A stretch of 64,000 nucleotides of DNA from Melissococcus plutonius ATCC 35311 (GCF_000270185.1 NC_015516.1:667001-731000), one strand, 5' to 3'. Positions 45,266 to 57,044 are shown, numbered from the stretch's first letter. Notes: generated by a model from the sequence alone, not told the origin. Made by a program: numbers and translations.

Positions 45266-46810
45266 TTTTCCACCTCCTTTAAAATTAAATCTAAGTACAG
45301 TATATATGTTGGAACACAATTTAAGTCAAATAATAAGCAAACATAAGATCCGTTGATTTTGATTAAAAATTAAGAAGCAGGTAATTAAACAGCAATTTAT
45401 ATACAAGGAGAAAAATTGTATTGAGTAAAAATAGTTATAGTATAGGTTAAAATTTAATATTCACAATTAAGTAAATTAAAAGAAGGAGATGACAACGGTT
45501 AGAAGAAAAATAAAAACTTTATAGGTAAGAACAACATTCTAATTCTAAATCATTCAATTAACGAATTAGTATATAGAGGAATATGTTTAGGTATTATGAA
45601 AAAGAAAGGTTAATTCATTTCCAATATAATGAAAATAAATTATGAATATTTAGCAAAATAAGTAATTTAATAAAATTTTCGTTTTCTTTAAAATAGGAAA
45701 TAAATAGAGCAGGATTAAAGCAATATACTAAATGACAGTTTAAAGAAAACGAAGCACCAAAAAGTTATTTAAATTTTTAGAAGGAAAAAAGATTTGAAAT
45801 AACGAAATAAATTGAAGAATTTTATTTTGGTCTAAAGACCATTGCATGAAACTGCGGTTTTTATCAAGATTATTCAAAAGGATGCAGACTTCTTTCAATA
45901 TTTAAATGGATATTAGAACAAATAAGCAGAAATTGATTGATCAGCACAGTTTGTTAAATAAAAAATTGAATGAAAAGCTATTTTAGTATTGATAATAATT
46001 ATAATACTGTATAAATAATAAAATGATTATTGACTAGCTAAATCAATGATAATATAAAGAGAAGGAAATAATGTCTATTAATAAAATTTAATAAAATATA
46101 GATTGCTAGCTAATTGGTTAAACGAGTATAATAGAAATATATACATATAGATGAAGAAAAATATTTTAGTGATTACTAAATGATTAAAATTAAATAATTT
46201 TAATTTTGTAAGTCATTTTAATGATCAAGAAAATATAAACATAGACCTTAAACATTTTAATGAATGAAAAGCTGAGAATATTTCAAATTTTTAACAATAG
46301 ATTACCTATTTATTTTCAATATCTTATTTGTTCAATAAAAAAAGATATAAAGATTATCTTGTTCATTTTTATCTATCTTTATCCAAAATGGAAAATAACC
46401 AATCATGAGAAAATTTAAAATAAAAAATTAATGAATGAAACAAGAATCAATTAATAAAAAAAATTTCAACAAATGTAAAGTGTTGCTCTAGCAGTCAGAT
46501 AACTAATTTAACTACATTTATTGTTATTTTTGGTTATTTTATTAAATGTTTCATTAAATAGATGAAGTTATTTGAATTTTTGATAAATAATCAGCAAGTA
46601 ATAAAATTACTTTAATTAACTATAATAGATAAAATAAATTAAAATTTCTAATAATTATTAGATTTGATTATTGAAAACGGATTATCCAATATTTTTTATT
46701 AAAATTATTGATACATCATGTAAATTTAAAATATTCAATTAGATTAATTAAGTTAGAATTAGAATATATGAAAAACTATTTTGAAATTGTAAACATAAAA
46801 GTAATAAATT
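45266..46810. other. Decayed region (gene graveyard)
   Basis: About 1.5 kb has no open frame above 60 codons and is extremely AT-rich. Coding-like traces remain. Near 45835-46000 the plus strand reads, for example, RPLHETAVFIKIIQKDADFF with later stops. Near 46111-46290 another plus frame reads through about 60 codons with three stops (FNFVSHFNDQENINIDLKHF is part of it). Near 46480-46560 a short hydrophobic run suggests a lost membrane helix. I cannot name the ancestral genes. It lies between the CMD gene and the 3' end of tRNA-Arg. Confidence 0.55.
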
Positions 46811-46848
46811 AAAAAAGAAAAAACATCTTCCATGCTAGTTGGAAGATG
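46811..46848 (-). terminator. tRNA-Arg terminator
   Basis: CATCTTCCA and TGGAAGATG pair around a 7-base loop. On the minus strand a T run follows. Confidence 0.8.
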
Positions 46849-46879
46849 GAGAATGTTGGGTGTATCTATCGAATATAAA

Positions 46880-46951
46880 CGCGCTCTGAGGGAATCGAAC
46901 CCCCGTCTTAAGAACCGGAATCTTATGTGATATCCACTACACTAAGAGCGC
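46880..46951 (-). tRNA. tRNA-Arg (anticodon CCG)
   Basis: The 72-base minus-strand sequence folds into a full cloverleaf. Acceptor GCGCTCT/AGAGCGC has discriminator G. The anticodon stem TAAGA/TCTTA encloses loop TTCCGGT (anticodon CCG, reads CGG). The T arm has the TTCGATT loop. CCA is not encoded. A promoter (TTGTAA at 46996-47001, TACACT at 46973-46978, 17-base gap) precedes it. Confidence 0.95.
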
Positions 46952-46972
46952 CTGATTAATCAGACGTCTACT

Positions 46973-47001
46973 AGTGTAGCTGATTTTTAACCAAATTACA
47001 A
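46973..47001 (-). promoter_or_regulatory. tRNA-Arg promoter
   Basis: A TTGTAA -35 and a TACACT -10 with a 17-base gap lie about 22 bases before the mature tRNA 5' end. Confidence 0.65.
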
Positions 47002-47020
47002 GGGAAAGTGTGAATGAAAA

Positions 47021-48355
47021 ATGAAATTAGAACAGCATCTTCAATTACAGCAACAACAAAAGCAGAAACAAACGCAAAAATTAGTGATGACACAACAACT
47101 ACAACAATCTATTCAGATTTTACAGTCAAATCTAGATGAATTAACTTCTTTAATATAGACAAAGGCATTAGAGAATCCATTAATCGAACTAAAAATTACT
47201 GAATTTAACGATAGATCATTCACAAATTTTTCTTATTCGCCTGAAGAAGAACAGAACTATTTAGAACAGATTCCTGAACAACATGCTTCACTGTTTAAAT
47301 ATTTGATTGATCAAATTCATTTGAACTATCGAGACACCTATCTTCGTTCATTGATGCTTTTTTTAGTGGAATATATCGATCTAAATGGCTATCTGACTAT
47401 TTCTTTAGAAGAAGCAATAGAGAAAACAGAAAGTTCTTCGATTCAAATGCTGGATGCATTAACACTTATTCAACAATTGGACCCTCCAGGTGTGGGAGCA
47501 AGAAGTCTACAAGAATGTTTAATGCTCCAAGTGGAACGAGATGATAAGGCACCTGAATTGGCTTACATTATTTTAGAAGAAAATTTTATGATGCTTGTTC
47601 AGAGGAAATGGCAAGAAATTGCAAAAAAGTTTGCCATTTCTTTGGTTGAAGTTCAGAATATTTTTGACTATATTCAAACATTAACTCCTTACCCAGGAAG
47701 TATTTTCGAAGCCAACACTGGATTATATATACGACCAGATTTAACTGTCTCCATTAATAATAGAAAAATAACCATACAATCAAATCAAAATCGAACATTT
47801 CAATTGAACTTTCAACAAGCTTATTTTAAGCGAATGGAAGAAACCAATGATGAAGAAGTAAAAAGATATTTAAAAGAAAAAAAAGCAGAATTTGATTGGT
47901 TGAAAAAATCAATTGAACAACGTGGAAATACAATTTTACGTATAGGACAATTTATTGTAGAAAAACAAGCAGAATTTTTCTTACTGTCAGATCATCCATT
48001 ACATCCATTAGCATTGAAAGATGCTGCAATAGCTTTATCGTTACATGAATCAACGATCAGACGGGCGGTAAATGAAAAATATCTTGAGACAATATTTGGA
48101 ATTTTTGAATTGCGTTCATTTTTTTCTTCCAATATTACTTATGCAACCTATACTGGTGAGTGTATTTCAACAAGGCAGATAAAAGAGAAACTTCATTCTC
48201 TCATTGAACAGGAAGATAAAACAAGACCACTTTCTGATCAAAAAATAGTATTGCAATTAAAAAATGAAGGAATTGAAATTTCAAGGCGAACAGTGACAAA
48301 GTACAGAGAAGCTTTGGGAATTTCTGCTTCATCGAAAAGAAAACGTTATAATTAA
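47021..48355 (+). pseudogene. rpoN: Sigma-54 factor RpoN, interrupted by an amber codon
   Basis: Read through, this is a full 444-residue sigma-54. The glutamine-rich region I (QKLVMTQQLQQSIQIL) is followed by an acidic region II, the core-binding region and a C-terminal DNA-binding region with the RpoN box (SRRTVTKYREALGI). Codon 46 (47156-47158) is TAG in the middle of region I, followed in frame by TKALENPLIEL, which is normal sequence. No other defect is visible. Translation would stop after 45 residues unless it reinitiates downstream or the codon is suppressed. Loss would silence mannose-class PTS operons that use LevR/ManR-type activators. A strain-specific or sequencing change cannot be ruled out. 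Confidence 0.88.
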
Positions 48356-48724
48356 AAATTCTTTGTAAAATTAATCATACGATAAGCAATTTTAAATAAA
48401 TATATATAATTGTTAATAATATAGCCGGTTATTTATCTTATTTAAATAAACATATCAAATCAAGTAATCAAATACATATCCAATAGTAATCAAATACATA
48501 TCCAATAGGTTGAATAGAAAGAGTGGATAAAAACAATTCATTTTTTTACTATTTATTATTAAAGGGACGCTTATTCGTTTACATTATTTTTCTTCCTACT
48601 AAGTTTTTTTAAAAAAAGCTAAAATTAAAGAAAAATTCTTGCTATTAAGCAAAAAAGAACGTATATTTATCTTGCTTATAATTAATTAAATAAAAGAGAA
48701 TTATTTAGTAAAGTTGGAATATAA
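48356..48724. other. Intergenic region between rpoN and oatA
   Basis: No gene is visible. It contains an exact 22-base tandem duplication at 48463-48506, and I see no convincing promoter or terminator apart from AT-rich stretches. Confidence 0.5.
48463..48506. repeat. Tandem duplication, two copies of 22 bases
   Basis: The unit at 48463-48484 starts AGTAATCAAATAC and is repeated exactly at 48485-48506. It is recent, since the copies are identical. Confidence 0.9.
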
Positions 48725-50593
48725 ATGAAAAATACGAAAAGGTTGGTAAAGGATCGGTATATCACAGGATTTGATGGCATTCGTACTATTGCTGTACTAG
48801 GTGTTATTTTATATCATCTATTTCCAACTGTTTTAGTTGGCGGTTACCTAGGTGTGCCTGTCTTTTTTGCGGTTTCTGGTTATTTAATTACTAATTTATT
48901 AAGGCAAGAATGGATACAAACAAAAGAAGTAGACTTAAAAGCATTTTATATTCGACGGATGAAGCGACTTTATCCTGCATTAATTGCTATGTTGGTTTTA
49001 TCTACTGCTTACATCACAATTTTTCAATCAAATTTGTTGAATAATATCCATGGTGAAATTATTAGCAGTCTGTTATATCTGAATAATTGGTGGCAAATTT
49101 TTCAAGGGACTTCTTATTTTGATCATTTTGCTGTTCCTTCTCCTTTTACTCATATTTGGTCATTGGCAGTTGAAGCACAATATTATTTGGTTTGGCCTAT
49201 TGTCTTCGTATTGTTAGAAAAATTTATTAAATACCCAGGTAAGATCATTAAAATTATTAGTTCTCTTACCTTATTATCTGTCTTATTGATGGCACTTTTT
49301 TATACACCAAATACAGATCCTACAAGAGTTTATTATGGAACAGATACTAGATTATTTTCTATTTTACTTGGAAGTGCATTTGCTTTCATTTGGCCAAGTT
49401 ATCGATTAAAAAAGGAAATTCCGCAATCTGCCCGTCATTTTTTAAATGGTGTTGGAATTATTTCTCTATTTATAATAATTATGTCTTTTCTTTTTTTAGC
49501 AGACCATTATAATTTTGTTTATTATGGCGGTATGTTTATTTTTACAATTTTTGCAGTTTTGTTGGTAGCTGTCACTGCACATCCTGGGGCAGATCTCAAC
49601 CGCTGGTTGACTAATCCCGTGTTTGATTGGATTGGGAAACGGAGTTATGGCATTTATCTCTATCAGTTTCCTGTAATGGTTTTTTATGAAGCGAAAATAA
49701 AAAATTTGACGCATTTTTCACTTTGGCATTCATTCATTGAATTGTTATTAATTCTTGGTATTAGTGAATTGTCTTATCGATATATTGAAAAACCATTTAA
49801 AAAATTTCATTATAAATATCGTTTACTTGTTTTAAAAGATTTAGTAAGCAAACCTTTGTTTAAACGTTGGAAAATTATTAGTGGTATTGGAATATTTGTT
49901 GGATTGCTTGCGCTATATGGGTTAATCATTGCACCTTCCAATCAAATTGACGCACAGCAACAAGAATTACAAGAACAAATTGAAGTGAATAAGAAAAAAG
50001 TGGAAGATCGTAAATCTCATATAATTCAGGGAAAGAGCGATTCATCACCTCAGGTAGCCAAAGAATTGGATTATGGCCTCATTCCAGAAGAAAAGGAACG
50101 AGCAAAAAATATGGAAATTAGTGTTATTGGTGATTCCGTTATTTTGAATGCTTCGGCGGATTTACAGAAGATATTTCCTAAAATGGTCATTGATAGTGAT
50201 ATAGGTCGTCAACTTTATGCTAGTGTTCCAGTTGTGGAAAAACTAAAAAAAGAAAAAATGTTCAAAGATACAATACTTATTGGGTTAGGAACCAATGGTT
50301 CGTTTACTGAAGCACAATTTAATGATTTTATGCATGCTATTGGTGAGAAAAAAGTTTACTGGATTAATGTTCGTGTTCCAACTAAACGTTGGCAGGATGA
50401 TGTAAATAGCATGTTAGAAGAAATGAAGAAAAAATACAAAAATTTAACGATTATTGATTGGTATAATTATAGTAATGCACATGAAGAATGGTTTTATGAT
50501 GACCATGTACATCCGAATGAAATTGGAAGGATTAAATATGCAACTTTTGTTGCAAAACATCTCGTTGATGGCAAGGGTAGACCTGTCAAATAA
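48725..50593 (+). CDS. oatA: OatA-type peptidoglycan O-acetyltransferase
   Basis: This 622-residue membrane enzyme moves acetyl groups across the membrane and onto MurNAc O-6, giving lysozyme resistance. An acyltransferase-3 domain (residues 12-390) opens with GFDGIRTIAVLGVILYHLFP and has about ten helices. A periplasm-facing SGNH domain (about 450-615) has GDSV with the nucleophile serine, a TNG block and the DHVHPN Asp-His pair. A charged coiled linker joins them. The family match to enterococcal OatA is good and its place after rpoN is as I recall from E. faecalis. A weak site (TTGGA) precedes the ATG. A terminator follows. Confidence 0.92.
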   Translation: MKNTKRLVKDRYITGFDGIRTIAVLGVILYHLFPTVLVGGYLGVPVFFAVSGYLITNLLRQEWIQTKEVDLKAFYIRRMKRLYPALIAMLVLSTAYITIFQSNLLNNIHGEIISSLLYLNNWWQIFQGTSYFDHFAVPSPFTHIWSLAVEAQYYLVWPIVFVLLEKFIKYPGKIIKIISSLTLLSVLLMALFYTPNTDPTRVYYGTDTRLFSILLGSAFAFIWPSYRLKKEIPQSARHFLNGVGIISLFIIIMSFLFLADHYNFVYYGGMFIFTIFAVLLVAVTAHPGADLNRWLTNPVFDWIGKRSYGIYLYQFPVMVFYEAKIKNLTHFSLWHSFIELLLILGISELSYRYIEKPFKKFHYKYRLLVLKDLVSKPLFKRWKIISGIGIFVGLLALYGLIIAPSNQIDAQQQELQEQIEVNKKKVEDRKSHIIQGKSDSSPQVAKELDYGLIPEEKERAKNMEISVIGDSVILNASADLQKIFPKMVIDSDIGRQLYASVPVVEKLKKEKMFKDTILIGLGTNGSFTEAQFNDFMHAIGEKKVYWINVRVPTKRWQDDVNSMLEEMKKKYKNLTIIDWYNYSNAHEEWFYDDHVHPNEIGRIKYATFVAKHLVDGKGRPVK

Positions 50594-50622
50594 AATTGAT
50601 TATACAAAGTTTATTCTTAGTA

Positions 50623-50668
50623 GAAAACAAAGCAAAATTAATTTATTTTTGCTTTGTTTTCTTTTTTT
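50623..50668 (+). terminator. oatA terminator
   Basis: GAAAACAAAGCAAAA pairs with TTTTGCTTTGTTTTC around a short loop, followed by a T-rich run. Confidence 0.9.
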
Positions 50669-50748
50669 ATTTATAGTGAAAGATGAGGAGAGCATTAGAC
50701 AAACTTAAACTTGTAACTATAAGAGAAATGGAGGAGAAAGTAAAGCAT

Positions 50749-51741
50749 ATGAAAGCTATTTTTACATTACCGGCTGCCGAGAAAAAGTTTTTAGAAAAAG
50801 AAATACCCATTCCTAAAATAGAAAACGAACGAGATTTATTGGTAGAAGTACAGGCAATTTCAGTAAATCCAGTAGATATTAAACAAAGTCAACAATTAAG
50901 AGAACCAAGAATTTTAGGATTCGATGCATCCGGAATAGTTAAACAAATAGGAAAAAAATGTCAATTTTTTAAAGAAGGAGATCAGGTATTTTATTCAGGA
51001 ATGGCAAATCGTTCAGGCAGCAATACTCAATATCAGTTGATAGATGAACGTTTTGTTGGAACAAAACCTGCAATCGTTGATTATGCATTAAGTGCTGCTA
51101 TTCCCCTAACTTCATTAACTGCTTGGGAAGCTTTAACAGATCGATTAATGATTAAACAATTAGAAACAATAGACCAATCCATTTTAATTATTAATGGTGC
51201 TGGTGGTGTAGGTTCTATAGCAATTCAACTAGCGAAATACCTAGGATTAAAAGTAATTACAACCGCATCAAGAAAAGAAACAGCAAAATGGGTCAAAGAG
51301 ATGGGCGCAGATATAGTTATTAATCATCACCATTCATTAGTTGAGCAATTAAACCAACAAAAAATTAGAAATGTTGACTATATTTTATGTCTTTATAACA
51401 CCAATTTTTATTGGGAAGAGATGAGTCAACTAATCAAACCAGAAGGAAAAATTTGTTCAATTGTCGGAACAAATCAACCTATTGATTTAGAAAAATTAAA
51501 AGATAAAAGCGTGTCATTCAGCTGGGAATACATGTTTACACGTTCTAAATATCAAACAAAAGATAGAGAAAAACAACATGAAATTTTAGAAAAAATTTCA
51601 AAATTATACGACCAAAAACAATTAAAAACAACGACTACAAAAACATTGCAACCAATCAATGCGAATAATTTAGAAAAAGCTTATCAACTAGTAGCAAGTG
51701 GAAAAATGATTGGAAAACTCACTCTATCTGGCTGGTACTGA
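50749..51741 (+). CDS. Zinc-type alcohol dehydrogenase-like oxidoreductase (ZADH/quinone oxidoreductase family)
   Basis: This 330-residue MDR-superfamily enzyme has an N-terminal GroES-like domain (about 1-130) with SVNPVDIK and a Rossmann domain with IINGAGGVGSIAIQLAK for NAD(P)H. The structural zinc cysteines of classical alcohol dehydrogenases are absent, as in quinone oxidoreductases, and substrates are probably small quinones or enones. The start at 50749 uses GGAGGAG some 12 bases before. Earlier in-frame ATGs at 50683 and 50728 have poorer context. It is monocistronic, and a terminator follows at 51885. Confidence 0.85.
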   Translation: MKAIFTLPAAEKKFLEKEIPIPKIENERDLLVEVQAISVNPVDIKQSQQLREPRILGFDASGIVKQIGKKCQFFKEGDQVFYSGMANRSGSNTQYQLIDERFVGTKPAIVDYALSAAIPLTSLTAWEALTDRLMIKQLETIDQSILIINGAGGVGSIAIQLAKYLGLKVITTASRKETAKWVKEMGADIVINHHHSLVEQLNQQKIRNVDYILCLYNTNFYWEEMSQLIKPEGKICSIVGTNQPIDLEKLKDKSVSFSWEYMFTRSKYQTKDREKQHEILEKISKLYDQKQLKTTTTKTLQPINANNLEKAYQLVASGKMIGKLTLSGWY

Positions 51742-51884
51742 TAAAAATAAGTATTTTGATAAATAATGTACAATTAATATAATTAGCTCATCATGAGAGC
51801 ATAAGATAATTTAATGAATGATTATTAATTTTTAGAATAAATAACTTGTTATTTCAAATTTTTATAGCTACTGAAAAAACTAAA

Positions 51885-51928
51885 AAGAAAAACTGATAAA
51901 AGGATATACCTAACTTATCAGTTTTTCT
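51885..51928. terminator. Terminator between oxidoreductase and Nudix gene
   Basis: AAAAACTGATAA and TTATCAGTTTTT pair around a loop of about 15, with A and T runs on either side. Confidence 0.8.
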
Positions 51929-51966
51929 ACTTATTTTAACAAACTACCTTATTAGAAATGATTAAA

Positions 51967-52797
51967 TTAATTTAAATCATCTATTCTTGGTGTGAATTTT
52001 AATTGATAAATTTTAGAAGGGCGTCCAATACCTGTAGAACGTTCCCCAATTTCTTCTAGGTGATTTAAAATTCCTTTTTTAAAATTTGAATGATCAATTT
52101 TTTTATAATTAATTCCTAAAAATTGAGCAAAGACTTTCCGAGCTTCAGTTATCGTAAATTCCTTACCTAATACCTGTAAAACTCTAGGTTCATAATTCAT
52201 TTGATTGATGATATGATGAAATGCTTTTAAAATAATCCTATTATGATCAAATGCTAAAGTATTTGTACCGCTAGAGTTTCCTGTTTTCAGATCAAGAATA
52301 ATTTGCGTATCTTCTTTTGTTAAGTGTAATGAAGTGTCACTAACATTCATCGTAAACCAACCAGCTTCCTTTGCATCATCGCCAGCTATAGTTGGTTCCT
52401 CACTAATGAAAGCTAGGTGACTAATAGAAACAATCCATCCTCTGGGATCTCGATTTGGTTGACTAAACGTATATAGTTGTTCAATGTTTTCTTCAGGAAC
52501 ATGCAAATGGGTTTCTTCTTTCGTTTCTCTAATAACACTAGTAATTGCTGATTCGTTTCGGTTGACAAAACCACCAGGTAAAGCCCAACTATTTTTGAAG
52601 GGATGATTTTTTCGCTGGATTAATAGCATTTTTAATTGGTCCTCAGTTTTATTATAACCAATCAACACATTGTCAACCGTCAAAGAAGGTTTATCATAGT
52701 CTGGTAATTTTTGTTTATACCACTGTAAAAATTCTGTTTCACTGGCTTGTTGATTGTAGTAGGTTGTTTCTTCTTGTTTGGAAGAGAAATAGGTCAT
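51967..52797 (-). CDS. Nudix domain with C-terminal winged helix (NrtR-like)
   Basis: This 276-residue protein has a Nudix domain (about residues 38-165) with box GGFVNRNESAITSVIRETKEET, where the catalytic RExxEE residues are kept. A C-terminal winged-helix domain (about 195-275) has ITEARKVFAQFLG and GRPSKIYQL. This matches NrtR-like regulators of NAD or sugar-pentose metabolism, which bind ADP-ribose through the Nudix fold. Because the catalytic glutamates remain, hydrolase activity is possible too. The ATG at 52797 follows AAAGGA with a 7-base gap. The ATG at 52815 lies before the ribosome site. It is divergent from nothing obvious, and targets cannot be read here. Confidence 0.85.
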   Translation of the reverse strand: MTYFSSKQEETTYYNQQASETEFLQWYKQKLPDYDKPSLTVDNVLIGYNKTEDQLKMLLIQRKNHPFKNSWALPGGFVNRNESAITSVIRETKEETHLHVPEENIEQLYTFSQPNRDPRGWIVSISHLAFISEEPTIAGDDAKEAGWFTMNVSDTSLHLTKEDTQIILDLKTGNSSGTNTLAFDHNRIILKAFHHIINQMNYEPRVLQVLGKEFTITEARKVFAQFLGINYKKIDHSNFKKGILNHLEEIGERSTGIGRPSKIYQLKFTPRIDDLN

Positions 52798-52981
52798 ATT
52801 ATCATCCTTTCTCATTCAAATATAATATGTTTGAATTGATATTAATGTCTAAACGCTGTTTTCCTTTTTCCTTGCTATTTTATCATTAATTAAAAAGAAT
52901 AAACATTATTGATTTCCTAGTTTTGTATTCAATAGAAAATTAACCATAGTAAATGAAATGAGAGATAAATCATATTCAATT

Positions 52982-53704
52982 CTACAATACTTTATTTAAA
53001 AAATTCTGGGTTCTTGGATTTTGTGGATGAGAAAAAATAGCTTGTGGACTACCTTCTTCTTGAATAATACCTGAATCCATAAAAATAACTCGATCAGCAA
53101 CTTCTTTTGCAAATCCCATCTCATGTGTAACAACAACCATTGTCATGCCTTCAAGCGCTAAAGATTGCATAACGGAAAGAACTTCACCAACCATTTCAGG
53201 ATCAAGAGCTGAAGTTGGTTCATCGAATAATAATACATCTGGGTTCATCGCTAAGGCACGAGCAATGGCTACACGTTGTTGTTGGCCGCCGGAAAGTTGT
53301 GCAGGGTAATTTTCAGCTTTATCTGATAGTCCAACCTGATTCAAAAGCGCTAATGCTGTTTTGTTTGCTGTATCAGTATTTATTTTTTTTACCTTAGTAG
53401 GACTAATCGTTAAATTTTCTAAAACTGTTTTATGAGGAAAAAGATTAAAGTTTTGAAAAACCATTCCCATTTTTTGACGAATATGATCAATGTTACCTTT
53501 TTCTATAGCTAACTTTTTGCCTTCAAATTCAATTGTTCCACTAGTAGGTATTTCTAGTAAGTTTAAACAACGTAGAAATGTACTTTTTCCACTACCAGAA
53601 GGGCCAATGATCACAACTACCTCTCCGACTTGTATATTTAAATCAATTCCTTTGAGTACTTCATTTCTCCCAAATGTTTTAGTTAAATTTTTAATATTAA
53701 TCAC
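52982..53704 (-). CDS. Polar amino-acid ABC transporter ATPase (GlnQ-like), second copy
   Basis: This 240-residue ATPase has Walker [11 protein letters not shown]-loop [12 protein letters not shown], signature [15 protein letters not shown], Walker [12 protein letters not shown] and the switch His in VTHEMG. It overlaps the fused binding-protein/permease gene by 8 bases, and both make a two-gene operon. It is closely similar to the ATPase at 31.5 kb, so an old duplication is likely. The substrate is unknown within the glutamine/histidine class. Confidence 0.94.
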   Translation of the reverse strand: MINIKNLTKTFGRNEVLKGIDLNIQVGEVVVIIGPSGSGKSTFLRCLNLLEIPTSGTIEFEGKKLAIEKGNIDHIRQKMGMVFQNFNLFPHKTVLENLTISPTKVKKINTDTANKTALALLNQVGLSDKAENYPAQLSGGQQQRVAIARALAMNPDVLLFDEPTSALDPEMVGEVLSVMQSLALEGMTMVVVTHEMGFAKEVADRVIFMDSGIIQEEGSPQAIFSHPQNPRTQNFLNKVL

Positions 53705-55160
53705 TAGTTTTCATGCTCCTTTCAGCAATACCAAGCAAACGAGAAATTGTAAATGTTAAAGCAAAATAAATAAGTGAAACAATTAAATAAGGTAAAAATG
53801 GTTTAAAACTAGCACCCTGAACATTTCCAGTTTGAAAAATTAATTCAGATACACCAATGATTGAAACAACAGAAGATTCCTTGATAACCGTGACGAATTC
53901 ATTACCTAGTGCAGGTAAAATATTTTTAATTGCTTGTGGAAATACGATATAACGCATTGCTTGGTGATAGTTCATACCAAGTGAACGAGCTGCTTCCATT
54001 TGTCCCTTATTAATTGCATTTATACCTGCACGAATAATTTCTGCGACATAGGCACCACTATTTAAAGCGAGTGCCATACAACCGGCAGTCAGCTTGGAAA
54101 GTTCGATTCCTAGAACACCTGATCCAAAATAAACAATAAAAATTTGTACTAATAATGGCGTTCCTCTGACATATTCAATATATATAATTGCAATGGCCTT
54201 AAAAATCTTAGATTTTGATAACTTCATTAAGGCTAGTAGACTACCAATGACCACACCAAAAAGTACACCAATGAATGCTAGAAAAATGGTATAACCAGCA
54301 CCAGTTAGGTAGAATTTCCCATATTTTTGTATAAAATTCTGATTATCTTTAAACATCAATTTTGTTGCTTCTTTTTTATAGTTATTCAATAATTTTTTAT
54401 CATTTATTTCTTGAATGGATATATTAATATGTTTTTCTAAAAGGGGAGCAGTTTTAGATAAAGCAACGGCTGCTGGTTTTTTTTCTCCCTTAAAAGTGAT
54501 ATTTGTTAAAACAAAGTCATGATGATGAGTGACATATGCTTCAGCTACCTGCTCATCTAGAACTGCTGCATCAATTTTCTTATTTTGCAAATTCATAATA
54601 ATATATGGAATTTTTTGTAAGGAAACCGGAGTTGCCTTCTGTAGTTTGGTTTTTATTAATTCTTCTTGGGTGGTTTGTTTTTGTACTCCAATAGAAGTAC
54701 CTTTAAAATCATGAATGGTTTGAAATTTCTTTTTATCTGACTTTCTAATAATAATTCTTGGTTGAATTTGCATATAGGCAGTAGAAAAATTGACTTCTTT
54801 CTTTCTTTCAGGAGTAGTTGTCATGCCAGAGATAACAAGATCAATTTTCTCTGTTTTTAACGCACCAAGTAAAGCATCAAATCCTAATTCTTCAATTTTT
54901 AATTTTACGCCTAAATCTTTAGCAATTTTTTTTGCAACAGAAATATCAGAACCAACAACTTGGTCTTTATTATTGACATCTGCATGAAACTCAAAGGGAG
55001 CATAATCAGCGGACAATCCGACAACTAACTCTTTTTTTTGCTGAATCCGATTATATATAACATCCTTTTCAGCGGCAAATGAGGGAATGGTTGAACATAG
55101 TGCTAAAAAAGGTAATAAAAAAAATAATAGCAGATTACATATCTTTATCTTAGATTTCAT
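53697..55160 (-). CDS. Fused amino-acid binding protein and permease (GlnP-type)
   Basis: This 487-residue protein joins a signal peptide (ending near FAAEK, residue 30), a type-2 binding domain (about 40-270) with [13 protein letters not shown] and [18 protein letters not shown], and a permease domain (about 275-485) with five or so helices and the EAA loop [23 protein letters not shown]. The fusion is the GlnP layout known from Lactococcus and enterococci, where two or more binding domains per transporter raise local substrate. Only one binding domain is present here. No lipobox is seen, as the binding domain is tethered by the permease. Glutamine or glutamate is likely but not shown. Confidence 0.93.
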   Translation of the reverse strand: MKSKIKICNLLLFFLLPFLALCSTIPSFAAEKDVIYNRIQQKKELVVGLSADYAPFEFHADVNNKDQVVGSDISVAKKIAKDLGVKLKIEELGFDALLGALKTEKIDLVISGMTTTPERKKEVNFSTAYMQIQPRIIIRKSDKKKFQTIHDFKGTSIGVQKQTTQEELIKTKLQKATPVSLQKIPYIIMNLQNKKIDAAVLDEQVAEAYVTHHHDFVLTNITFKGEKKPAAVALSKTAPLLEKHINISIQEINDKKLLNNYKKEATKLMFKDNQNFIQKYGKFYLTGAGYTIFLAFIGVLFGVVIGSLLALMKLSKSKIFKAIAIIYIEYVRGTPLLVQIFIVYFGSGVLGIELSKLTAGCMALALNSGAYVAEIIRAGINAINKGQMEAARSLGMNYHQAMRYIVFPQAIKNILPALGNEFVTVIKESSVVSIIGVSELIFQTGNVQGASFKPFLPYLIVSLIYFALTFTISRLLGIAERSMKTSD

Positions 55161-55464
55161 AAACGAAATACCCCTTTAATTTTTAATAAATATTCAAAAA
55201 TTAAAATTAAAATGCATAAATATTTATTATTTTGAATAAATAAAAGGATAACATAAAGCATAAATAATAAAAAGTAGTTTAAGAATAAAAATTGTTCTTT
55301 TTGAGAATTTTCATTTTTTATATAAATAAATAATTATTCGGTATTTAAATAATATTATATAAATTTAAAAATTTTCTCTCTAAAACGATAAAAGAACCCC
55401 TTGCAATATGCTTTGAAAAAACGTATGATGTTGAATGGATGAAAAAAAGAAAGTAGGGAAATGA
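55161..55464. other. Intergenic region before tgt
   Basis: No gene is visible. The tgt promoter is at 55401-55429. AT-rich inverted segments near 55185-55245 (ATTCAAAA/TTTTGAAT) may mark the divergent ABC operon's control region. Confidence 0.5.
55401..55429 (+). promoter_or_regulatory. tgt promoter
   Basis: TTGCAA (55401-55406) and TATGAT (55424-55429) are separated by 17 bases. Confidence 0.7.
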
Positions 55465-56616
<1,152 letters not shown>

Positions 56617-56699
56617 AAAATAAAACAAAAAACTAGTCTTCTTATTATTTTTTTGTTACAGTTAGATTTGGGAAAGACGAATCAAGTGAGGTGAAAAAA

Positions 56700-57044
56700 T
56701 TGGGAAGTAGCGTAACTTTAATTTTTACATTGGTTATCTTAGCTGGAATGGTGTTCTTTATGACACGTTCGCAAAAAAAACAACAACAGAAACGCCAAGA
56801 TTTACTAAGTTCAATGAAAATTGGTGATCAAGTTGTAACTATTGGTGGACTACACGGTGTTCTTTCTGAAGTAAATGATAGTACTGTGCTGATTGATTGT
56901 GAAGGTATTATCCTAGAATTTGATCGTTCAGCAATCCGAACGGTTACACCAACAGCATCAGTAGCAAACAATCATGAAACGCCAGCAAAAGATGAAGACA
57001 AAAATACCAGTTCAGAAACACATGAAACACCAGAAGATAAATAG
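56700..57044 (+). CDS. yajC: YajC, preprotein translocase accessory subunit
   Basis: This protein of about 114 residues has one N-terminal membrane helix (about residues 5-20), a basic MTRSQKKQQQKR turn and a small beta domain with GDQVVTIGGLHGVL, which identifies YajC. It binds SecDF-YidC and aids protein export, but secDF is not here. A Glu/Thr/Lys tail follows. The TTG at 56700 has GAGGTG at a good distance. A GTG at 56691 would add three residues but overlaps that site. Confidence 0.9.
   Translation: MGSSVTLIFTLVILAGMVFFMTRSQKKQQQKRQDLLSSMKIGDQVVTIGGLHGVLSEVNDSTVLIDCEGIILEFDRSAIRTVTPTASVANNHETPAKDEDKNTSSETHETPEDK

Noticed and set aside
46880-46951. tRNA-Arg 3' end as a mobile-element attachment site, with the adjacent decayed region as its remnant
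   Set aside because: No second copy of the tRNA 3' end and no integrase remnant could be seen nearby, so the decay region is more simply old chromosomal genes.
48463-48506. 22-base duplication as an IS target duplication
   Set aside because: The copies are directly adjacent with no element or terminal repeats between them.
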